From the NCBI RefSeq assembly GCF_918698085.1, contig NZ_CAKKLP010000014.1:62001-126000 (forward strand): DNA of 64,000 nt, in the 5' to 3' direction. A program made the translations under genes and the position numbers. How positions within the stretch are numbered: the first letter of the stretch is position 1; every line of letters begins with the position of its first letter. Of this stretch, positions 19,054-25,449 are shown piece after piece. Below the pieces are notes generated by a model that saw only the letters and a program-made list of their open reading frames with translations, was not told where the DNA came from and searched no databases. The DNA is from Chryseobacterium sp. Bi04 (GTDB lineage: Bacteria > Bacteroidota > Bacteroidia > Flavobacteriales > Weeksellaceae).

Positions 19054-20065
19054 AATATTTAATAGCATTAAATTTTAAAGGATTTTTACTCCAATCTTCC
19101 CAGATTCCTGTATATGGATCGTAACCACACTTTAAAGGTTTAGAGAAAATATTTTCTGGATTTTCTCTATACATCCGGCAATCAGTACAAAAATATCTAT
19201 ATTCACAGTCTTTGCAAACATCTATTTGATCTTTGGTAATAAACCTTTCTTTTTCAGTATTTATTTCCTGAGTTAAAGAAGAAATTGAAGCTGTATCTAT
19301 ATTGTTAGTGATTTTTTCTGCTGACGGACAGTTTTTTAAATCACCGCTTGAGGAGATAAATAATTTACCATAAAGGCAATTATTAACAGTCTTACTTTTG
19401 GATATATTATTTATATCATTCAGAAAATAATCCTCCTGAATTATGCCACAGTATTTTGGGTTTGTAATATTTTTTTCGTAATAAATTACAGTGAATAAGT
19501 TATCATCATCGACAATTGATTTATTTTTAGGAGCATTATAAAAATAAACCGTTTTTACTCGAAGATTTTTTTTCAATATTTCTATTGCGGTCATATCCTG
19601 TGGTAGTCCTGTATAAGGAAGTAAAATTTCAACTGTTCTTATACTGGAAAACTCAATAAAAGATAAAATTTCGTCCAATCTGGCCAAGGAAAATTCTAGG
19701 AACCTAATTTGAAGAAAGCTTGTTGAAAGATCCTCTATGATTCTGTATGCTCCAGCAGTTTCAAAATCATCTTTAATTTTATGTTCAATTATAACTTCGT
19801 TGATCTTGTTCGCTGTTCTCCATTTAAATTTTTTGCGGAACTTCTCCGGGGTAAAATTTTCTGTAAGGCTTCCGAATTTTTCGGCTATTAAAAAAGAAAT
19901 TATTTCTGAAAGATCATCATCTACAGGGAAATAATAATCCTCGAAAAAAATGTCATAAAAATCTGTGATGTCTATAATTTTATTAAAATGAACATCGCAG
20001 AGTAAAATATTTTTAGCCCCCTTAACGATAAAGCAGTCCTGATATAATTCAAAATATTGTTTCAT
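19031..20065 (-). CDS. gwsS: SPASM-domain peptide maturation protein (grasp-with-spasm system)
   Basis: The start at 20065 is chosen because its ATG overlaps the stop of the upstream small gene as ATGA; a start at 20101 would add 12 residues inside that gene. The product has 344 aa. The C-terminal half carries a cysteine set typical of SPASM auxiliary Fe-S sites: NNCLYGKLFISSSGDLKNCP, then DVCKDCEYRYFCTDCRMY and a late PLKCGYDP. I see no CX3CX2C radical-SAM motif in the N-terminal half. The neighbouring ATP-grasp gene and precursor make the grasp-with-spasm assignment firm in type; the chemistry is unknown. Confidence 0.87.
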   Translation of the reverse strand: MKQYFELYQDCFIVKGAKNILLCDVHFNKIIDITDFYDIFFEDYYFPVDDDLSEIISFLIAEKFGSLTENFTPEKFRKKFKWRTANKINEVIIEHKIKDDFETAGAYRIIEDLSTSFLQIRFLEFSLARLDEILSFIEFSSIRTVEILLPYTGLPQDMTAIEILKKNLRVKTVYFYNAPKNKSIVDDDNLFTVIYYEKNITNPKYCGIIQEDYFLNDINNISKSKTVNNCLYGKLFISSSGDLKNCPSAEKITNNIDTASISSLTQEINTEKERFITKDQIDVCKDCEYRYFCTDCRMYRENPENIFSKPLKCGYDPYTGIWEDWSKNPLKFNAIKYYELENIN

Positions 20066-20256
20066 CTTTCGAACAATTTTAAATCTATAAACGGTGTGCA
20101 TACCTTGTCATATACTTTTACCTTATAATTTATAGAATTATATTTATTAGAAATAACTCTATACTGTTCCTTCTCTGAAATGAATTTTTTAAGGGTATTG
20201 GCAAATTGATCATCAAGCAAAAAGTGAATGAGATTTATGTGTTTTTTATACTGCAT
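20062..20256 (-). CDS. 64-aa protein between ATP-grasp and SPASM genes
   Basis: A short basic protein (starts MQYKKHINLIHFLL, ends DLKLFER) that I do not recognise. Evidence that it is real comes from its packing: its ATG lies 11 bp inside the end of the ATP-grasp gene, and its stop overlaps the SPASM start as ATGA, a double translational coupling. It has no signal peptide, no membrane helix and a single Cys (residue 53). It could be a small accessory such as a precursor-binding or partner protein of the SPASM component; that is speculation. Confidence 0.65.
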   Translation of the reverse strand: MQYKKHINLIHFLLDDQFANTLKKFISEKEQYRVISNKYNSINYKVKVYDKVCTPFIDLKLFER

Positions 20257-21205
20257 CTTTTAATATTTTTTTTAATGCCAGGGCAATTTCAATTTCTAAA
20301 TAGGTATTATTAAACACTGAATGATATGTGAACTGTCCTACAGGGTTTACTTCAAGAAAATAATATTCATTTTGGTTATTAACAATAAAATCTACAGAAG
20401 CGCAGTTCAGTTGGAGAATATCTAAAAGACTTCGGAGCTTTTTCTCCACATCTTCTGGAAGTTGGCAAATTTCAAAACGACAGTCATCATTAGCTACAGA
20501 AATGCGATGATCCACCATCTCATTATTATTGGTGATTATTTTTGTAGAGAAAAAATTCCCCAGAAGATAAAATACCCGAATTTCGTACTGCCGTTCAATT
20601 TTTGACTGAACTAAAGCCGGCCTAAAATAATCAGGAATAGAATTGATCTTATCATTTATTGAGGTTGTTTGCATCGTAATAATCCGATTTTCTGATCTAA
20701 AATTGATACAGTTTTCAAATGGCTTTGTAATAAGTTCCTTTCCTTCCTCCAGAAGAGATTCGACTGTTTTTTTATTATTGATAATAAAAGTTTCAGGAGT
20801 CAACAGACCACAAGCTTTTGCCGTTTGCATTTGAATAAGTTTATTTTCTGTCATAAAAAATGGATTGGTCAGCCAAACCACATTTCTTTTTTTTAGCTCA
20901 AATAATAGGTATTCACGCAATGCTCTTGCTTCAATCAGATTGTATTCTACAAGTGAAAAATATAAATTATTTCTAATATCTTTCTTCTGGTTTTCCCGCA
21001 GAGCATAAGGAAATTTTCTGAACCAAACGACTTTAAAGACATTAATAGAATGTTCACCAATAAATATCTCTCCGCTTTCGAAATTAATAGTTAAGACGTC
21101 ATAAATATTATCATTGAGCACATAAAAGGGAACATTGTATTTGTTTAGCCAATTTGCAACCTGCTCGGTTGGGGTATCATCTGATTTTGAAATAATTAAA
21201 ATCAT
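20246..21205 (-). CDS. gwsG: ATP-grasp peptide maturase (graspetide ligase, grasp-with-spasm system)
   Basis: A 319-aa enzyme of the microviridin-ligase-like ATP-grasp group. It starts MILIISKSDDTPTEQVANWL, has VWFRKFPYALRE (about 65-76), the ATP-binding ELITKPFENCINF segment (about 156-168), QSKIERQYEIRVFYL (about 208-222) and the metal-binding ASVDFIVNNQNEYYFLEVNPVGQF (about 271-294), with the key Asp, Glu and Asn all in place. Such enzymes make ester or amide links between Thr/Ser/Lys and Asp/Glu side chains of the precursor. It lies 6 bp from the lipoprotein gene in the RiPP operon. Confidence 0.92.
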   Translation of the reverse strand: MILIISKSDDTPTEQVANWLNKYNVPFYVLNDNIYDVLTINFESGEIFIGEHSINVFKVVWFRKFPYALRENQKKDIRNNLYFSLVEYNLIEARALREYLLFELKKRNVVWLTNPFFMTENKLIQMQTAKACGLLTPETFIINNKKTVESLLEEGKELITKPFENCINFRSENRIITMQTTSINDKINSIPDYFRPALVQSKIERQYEIRVFYLLGNFFSTKIITNNNEMVDHRISVANDDCRFEICQLPEDVEKKLRSLLDILQLNCASVDFIVNNQNEYYFLEVNPVGQFTYHSVFNNTYLEIEIALALKKILKDAV

Positions 21206-21211
21206 AATATA

Positions 21212-21667
21212 TTACTCTATCAAGCATTTGAAATCTTTAAAATAAAATTGCATTGTTTCATCAAATGTAGTTCTGGATATTTTAAATGATAATGCAGAAT
21301 TACCACATTGTATGGTTTTAGTGATGAATTGTTTTGATTCTTTTGTCTGTTCCGAAAGTTTTTTATTCTCAACCACTAGAGCGCAATCATATGTTTTGTA
21401 CGTAGAATTTTGAAGATAAAATAGTTTATCCCCTTTGTATTTATGGATAGGCTTATGAAGTGCTTTTTTTAGAGAATCGAATTCTTTTTTATTTTCTGCC
21501 ATTTCAAAACCTCCAAATATTAGCATAGTTACATGAAGAGAATCATTTTTAAAACGATAATAATCACCTTCTCTTTCAAAAGAATTATATTTAGATAGAT
21601 GACTATATTTATTAGTGTTACAGCTGTATAAAAAAAGAATGCACAGACCTATTATTAATTTATACAT
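21212..21667 (-). CDS. Small lipoprotein of the RiPP operon, unknown function
   Basis: The ATG at 21667 gives a lipoprotein signal (MYKLIIGLCILFLYSC); the longer frame from 21712 begins inside the palindromic hairpin and is unlikely. The mature part is about 136 aa, polar, with no family I recognise; two further cysteines (in TYDCALVV and TIQCGNSAL) and one near the end (FKCLIE). It sits between precursor and ligase, 6 bp from the latter. An envelope-located partner, immunity or handling factor for the peptide is possible, but no sequence evidence decides. Confidence 0.75.
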   Translation of the reverse strand: MYKLIIGLCILFLYSCNTNKYSHLSKYNSFEREGDYYRFKNDSLHVTMLIFGGFEMAENKKEFDSLKKALHKPIHKYKGDKLFYLQNSTYKTYDCALVVENKKLSEQTKESKQFITKTIQCGNSALSFKISRTTFDETMQFYFKDFKCLIE

Positions 21668-21710
21668 ATAGTTTAGAATTAAATTTGAAAAACTAAATAG
21701 TGTGAAATAC

Positions 21711-21738
21711 AACTACCTCAGATTAATCTGAGGTAGTT
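21711..21738. terminator. Perfect 28-bp palindrome after the RiPP precursor gene
   Basis: AACTACCTCAGATT is followed directly by its exact reverse complement. As RNA this forms a 12-bp stem with a 4-nt loop, 20 bp past the precursor stop and 43 bp before the lipoprotein ATG. No strong T-tract follows on the minus strand; on the plus strand the hairpin runs into AATTTTTT. It is probably a partial terminator or mRNA-stabilising hairpin that keeps precursor mRNA in excess over the enzymes. Confidence 0.75.
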
Positions 21739-21758
21739 AATTTTTTAAATATTAAATT

Positions 21759-21950
21759 TTAGTAAGGACCATCGTTAGTTTGGTCAATAGGTGCGTCATC
21801 ATCTTCCTGTAAATGATGAACTGTAATTACAATTTCCTTAATTGATCTTGTAGGAGCTCCTTCTCCACCGAATACTTTTTTACCAAAAGTTTTAGTAAAA
21901 TTTCCTAGTCTTTTTGCTTCAAGATTCTTGATAGATTTTTCTTTTTTCAT
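21759..21950 (-). CDS. gwsA: RiPP precursor peptide (grasp-with-spasm modified peptide)
   Basis: A 63-aa peptide. The N-terminal part (MKKEKSIKNLEAKRLG) resembles the leaders of Bacteroidota peptide precursors, with a Gly-Gly at 28-29. The last 16 residues (QEDDDAPIDQTNDGPY) form an acidic, Asp/Thr core of the kind used by graspetide ligases: acceptors Glu49, Asp50-52, Asp56 and Asp60, with Thr58 the only hydroxyl donor in this tail. It is the first gene of an operon with an ATP-grasp and a SPASM gene. There is no peptidase or ABC transporter gene in the cluster. Confidence 0.85.
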   Translation of the reverse strand: MKKEKSIKNLEAKRLGNFTKTFGKKVFGGEGAPTRSIKEIVITVHHLQEDDDAPIDQTNDGPY

Positions 21951-22182
21951 AATTGATTTTGTTTACAAGTTAAAAATATAAAATATTAATTAAATAACTC
22001 TAATCAATAGTGATTTTTTTATTATGTTAAATCCCTTAAACAAAGGCATTTACAAGAAGCGACAAACGTGTCGTTTTTTTCTTATTTTGCACTAATCGAA
22101 AGTAGACAATATTTTTATATAAGTTTATAACGTATTTTTCTAATTTTCAGAAAAAAATTCCTTAATTATTTATCTTTACAAT

Positions 22183-22360
22183 ATGGTAATAGGTGCAAAG
22201 CTTAAACAAGCAAAAGAAAGTAAGAGGATAAACCAAGAGGAATTCGCACTCATGCTAAAAAACCACGCAAAAAACAATCTCCAACTGGGAGAGTGATAAG
22301 AGTATTCCCTCGTTAGGTTATTTAGCAAAAATAGAAACTGTTTTGGAAGTTGATATTTAA
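22183..22360 (+). pseudogene. Frameshifted XRE-family HTH regulator
   Basis: The reading frame MVIGAKLKQAKESKRINQEEF is an XRE helix-turn-helix start. It runs into a stop, but the next frame continues with TISNWESDKSIPSLGYLAKIE and ends LEVDI before a TAA at 22360. One extra A in the A6 run near 22257-22262 explains the shift. It is a short single-domain regulator of the mobile-element type. It could also be a sequencing error at a homopolymer. Confidence 0.7.
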
Positions 22361-22537
22361 CCGCTTTATTTTCGTTTCCGGATTGTTCGGTGATGTCAAT
22401 TCAATAGTGCTTTTAATTGCCAAAAGGTCTAATACCCCTGCTTTTGTCGGAATAATGATAACATCTGCAATATTACACAACTCAGGTAGTGTATTGGATA
22501 AATATGGGGGAGTATCAATAAAAAGCAAAAGCCCCAA
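22360..22537 (-). pseudogene. Fragment of ParA-family ATPase
   Basis: About 58 residues containing LLLFIDTPPYLSNTLPELCN and ADVIIIPTKAGVLDLLA, the Walker B and following region of ParA/Soj-type ATPases found in conjugative transposons. The Walker A half and the C-terminus are missing, and the fragment ends where the XRE remnant ends. A relic of an integrated element. Confidence 0.65.
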
Positions 22538-22760
22538 CTCATAAAGTCAAGTTCAATGCTACAATAAATATCCACTGTAAATATTCCCATTGTTATACCT
22601 GATATTGATTATAGCACTTTTACTTTTGCTTATCACGAACTTTTACTACTAAAATATAACCTTATTTCTATGCATATAGGGTTCAGTGTATAAAACAAAA
22701 TGCCTATCTCGAGCACAACTAGCAACATCAATAAATTTTAATCTTACTAAAATTATCAAC

Positions 22761-22919
22761 ATGACAAATTCACAAAATTGTCTCGACAATTCCTCCGTTT
22801 ATTGTGGGACTTATCACAAGCACAAAAATTCAAGCCTTTACGGCAAATGGTTAAATTTTTTACACTATTCAAGCTATGAAGAATTACAGGAAGCAATGTA
22901 CAAGCTGTTTGAAAGCTAG
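22761..22919 (+). pseudogene. N-terminal fragment of an ArdA-like antirestriction protein
   Basis: The 52-residue frame from the ATG at 22761 reads VYCGTYHKHKNSSLYGKWLN and YSSYEELQEAMYKLFES. This matches the start of ArdA-type antirestriction proteins (VGTYxKYxxGSLxGxWLxL) but stops after the first part of domain 1. Full-length members are about 165 aa or more. It is a mobile-element relic. Confidence 0.55.
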
Positions 22920-22976
22920 GATTAATTGGAGAAAGTTTTAATTAGGTATAACCGAGCTTTTAAACTACACATAAAC

Positions 22977-23000
22977 AAAAAAGCCCCCTCAAAAAGGAGC
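22977..23000 (-). terminator. Terminator of the tRNA-Arg gene
   Basis: GCTCC and GGGGGC pair, allowing one wobble, around a T-rich loop, followed by six T on the minus strand, starting 6 bp past the tRNA 3' end. Confidence 0.65.
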
Positions 23001-23006
23001 AATTTG

Positions 23007-23080
23007 TGACCGCGAAGGGATTCGAACCCCCAACCCTCAGAGCCGAAATCTGATATTCTATCCAGTTGAACTACGCAGCC
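23007..23080 (-). tRNA. tRNA-Arg (anticodon TCG)
   Basis: On the minus strand the sequence folds as a cloverleaf: acceptor 5' GGCTGCG pairs with CGCGGTC plus discriminator A; the anticodon stem TCAGA/TCTGA encloses loop TTTCGGC, giving anticodon TCG; the T-arm is GGGTTCGAATCCC-like. It reads CGA arginine codons. The 3' CCA is not encoded. The element relics at 22183-22919 lie next to its 3' end, a common integration target. Confidence 0.93.
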
Positions 23081-23154
23081 ATATTCATAAATAATGAATG
23101 ATAAGTAATGAGTAATTCCAGGATTACTTATCATTCATTGTTTATTATTGATGA

Positions 23155-24924
23155 TTAGAAAGTGATCTTCACTCCTCCCAAAATCTGTGCACCCAGGACT
23201 TTATATCCTTTGTATGTTTGGTATTTTGAGCTTAGAAGATTATTTCCGAGTGCGAAAATACTAAAATTTTTGTGAATTTTATACTCTGCGGAAAGATTTA
23301 AATCAGCATACCCCCCAACTTTATCGTTGGTATTCTCCGTAGACTGGAAAACCATGTCCGGATTAGCTATGCCTTCGATCATATAAGAGTTTGTAGTTCT
23401 GTCACTTGCGAAAATTCCTTTGAAGCCTAACAACAATTTCTTATCCAGCATTGTATATTTGGCTCCGATGCTTGCATTAAACAAAGGAACGTTATAAATG
23501 TCATTATAATTCTTCAGGTTGTATTTTGTAAACCTTAATTCTCCATCCAATACCAAGTTTGCCAATGGGAAATACTGTACACTTCCTTTGATATCGCTTA
23601 CATTTCCATCGTCATATACCGTAGAGAATGTGTTGGCAAAGTTATAAGATGAACGGTTCAAAGTAAAGTCATTATCAAAAAGCCCATTCGCTTTAAAGAA
23701 CATAATATCTTTCATTTTTCCATATCCTGCTGAGAAGTCGTATTTCAACGTTTCATCGATATCTCCTCTCAATCCTACATAAAAATGATATTGGGTCTCT
23801 GTAGGCTTTAAATATTGATCAGAAACCAGGAATGGATTAGCCTGCAGAAGGTCTGCATAGGTATTCAGCTTCAGACCTCCATCTACCCCACCATAGAATT
23901 TAAATTCTTTAGCTGCAGCAAACTGGAATTCCGCCTGTGGAAACCAATAGGTTTTATTAGTTTTCAAACGCTCTGCCATGAGATCATTTGAATTTTTAGC
24001 ATTCAGGAAAGAGAATGAAGAACCTAACATCAAATAAGAATCTCCCTTTCTGAAAGTTACTTTAGGAGTCAGATTAGTGTTAAAAAAATTAGCCGAATTT
24101 TTATCCCGGATTGCAAAATCTGTTTTTACCGCATCTATTCCTACTCCTAAATCTGCATTCAGGTTAATTCCGGATTTACCAAGCTCAACAGCATGTTTTG
24201 AGAAATTAGCCAAAATGGAGACCTGATTTTCCTGGGCATCAAAATGATCTTTCAGGAATGATGATTTCACCCTTACATCATTTAAAATTTCATTGGAATA
24301 GAAATCATAATATCCGTTCACCTTAAACTGATTAACCTTTTGCTTCAGATCAACATCAGCAGAGGGCTGCAGGGCATAAATACCATAGTAATTGTAGTTA
24401 TTCAATCCATATTCAGCGTTGATATTGAATTTTCCTTTATCTCCGTAGGAATTAAGGAAAGCTGCAAAATTGGCTGATGTCTGCTTTGACTTCCAGTCAT
24501 AGTCTTTTTTAAGGCCATTTGTAGAAAGTACATGCAGATCTCCACCTACTTCAATTTTGTTCTCCAGCGTCTTGGAAATATTTCCATCCGCCAGTATTTT
24601 ACCATAATTACCCATTCCGAACTGGAAATAATTATTCTGTGCCGTTCCATCGAATTTCGGAGCTACATCCTCTCCCTGAATCGTTGAAGTTTTAAAATCT
24701 GAAACCGCAGGAACATCCGTGATGGTATATTTCACAGGGTTCTGGGATTTCTCTTCCGGTGGATAATTTTTAATAGTTTCCACGGAAGTTTTCTTCTTCT
24801 CGATCTTCTTCACTTCCGGCTCTCTCTTTTTGTTAAGAACCAGCTTTTCCTCCTTGATCTGGGAAAACGCAAACTGCGAAGCCCCTAAAAATAATATGGA
24901 TAATAATTGAATTTTTCTGTTCAT
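23155..24924 (-). CDS. Outer-membrane beta-barrel protein (TonB-dependent-receptor-like)
   Basis: A 589-aa protein with signal peptide (MNRKIQLLSILFLGASQFAFS), a charged Lys/Glu-rich linker (about 22-65) and then many amphipathic beta strands ending in LGGVKITF, with terminal Phe as in outer-membrane barrels. I see no carboxypeptidase-like domain, and no TonB box or plug is obvious, so it may be a barrel without classical TonB coupling. It is last in a three-gene operon with a lipoprotein and a TPR protein. Confidence 0.75.
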   Translation of the reverse strand: MNRKIQLLSILFLGASQFAFSQIKEEKLVLNKKREPEVKKIEKKKTSVETIKNYPPEEKSQNPVKYTITDVPAVSDFKTSTIQGEDVAPKFDGTAQNNYFQFGMGNYGKILADGNISKTLENKIEVGGDLHVLSTNGLKKDYDWKSKQTSANFAAFLNSYGDKGKFNINAEYGLNNYNYYGIYALQPSADVDLKQKVNQFKVNGYYDFYSNEILNDVRVKSSFLKDHFDAQENQVSILANFSKHAVELGKSGINLNADLGVGIDAVKTDFAIRDKNSANFFNTNLTPKVTFRKGDSYLMLGSSFSFLNAKNSNDLMAERLKTNKTYWFPQAEFQFAAAKEFKFYGGVDGGLKLNTYADLLQANPFLVSDQYLKPTETQYHFYVGLRGDIDETLKYDFSAGYGKMKDIMFFKANGLFDNDFTLNRSSYNFANTFSTVYDDGNVSDIKGSVQYFPLANLVLDGELRFTKYNLKNYNDIYNVPLFNASIGAKYTMLDKKLLLGFKGIFASDRTTNSYMIEGIANPDMVFQSTENTNDKVGGYADLNLSAEYKIHKNFSIFALGNNLLSSKYQTYKGYKVLGAQILGGVKITF

Positions 24925-24954
24925 ATTTTCTTTATTTGAAAAATATAATGGGAT

Positions 24955-25440
24955 CTATTTACTGGAAGCAATATAATTTCCCAACAAAGCTTTCCCTGAC
25001 TGTTTTGAAAAAGTTCTGCCTAGCCTGAATATATTAAACAGCCAAAGGCTCTGATAAACTTGTAAATTATATTGATAATTTTTCGTGGTACTGTTCTCCG
25101 CTACATCATAACTGTAAGCAATAGTGTATGGGAAGCCTGAAGGCAGCAATCCTGCTGTGATCATAGTTCCAATCATAGGGTTTCCACATGAAGGAGTACG
25201 GGTAAGCATCGGATGCAGAGTTATTTTAGCTGCATTAGTACTGTCTTCCACCATTTCATAAATACCAGCATGCTTTAAAATATTATACTCTTTTTTAAGA
25301 TCTTTATTCACCACAAAAGCTTTTTGCTTCGGAAAATCAGCTTTAGCTTTCCTGTATTCTTTGGGATAAGCACTGTATGAAGGGATGCAGCTCCAAAGGG
25401 ACGCAGAAATCAAAAAAGAATATATTGTTATTTTAAACAT
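24955..25440 (-). CDS. Hypothetical lipoprotein in TPR/OMP operon
   Basis: A 161-aa protein with a lipoprotein-like signal (MFKITIYSFLISASLWSC). No family is recognised. A hydrophobic stretch lies near residues 88-103 (MIGTMITAGLLPSGFPY). It is 9 bp after the TPR gene and 30 bp before the barrel gene, so the three are probably cotranscribed and may work together at the outer membrane. Confidence 0.7.
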   Translation of the reverse strand: MFKITIYSFLISASLWSCIPSYSAYPKEYRKAKADFPKQKAFVVNKDLKKEYNILKHAGIYEMVEDSTNAAKITLHPMLTRTPSCGNPMIGTMITAGLLPSGFPYTIAYSYDVAENSTTKNYQYNLQVYQSLWLFNIFRLGRTFSKQSGKALLGNYIASSK

Positions 25441-25449
25441 CTTTAATTC

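Noticed and set aside
22059..22080. CGACA/TGTCG hairpin with T-run as a plus-strand terminator
   Set aside because: No plus-strand gene lies upstream; the stem is short and it falls in the probable promoter region of the RiPP operon.
22257..22265. Possible programmed frameshift at CTAAAAAAC in the XRE remnant
   Set aside because: The heptamer fits a -1 slip, but the continuing HTH frame needs +1, so a simple one-base insertion is the better explanation.
22922..23134. 70-aa ORF over the tRNA-Arg gene
   Set aside because: It is a translation of the tRNA and its flanks.
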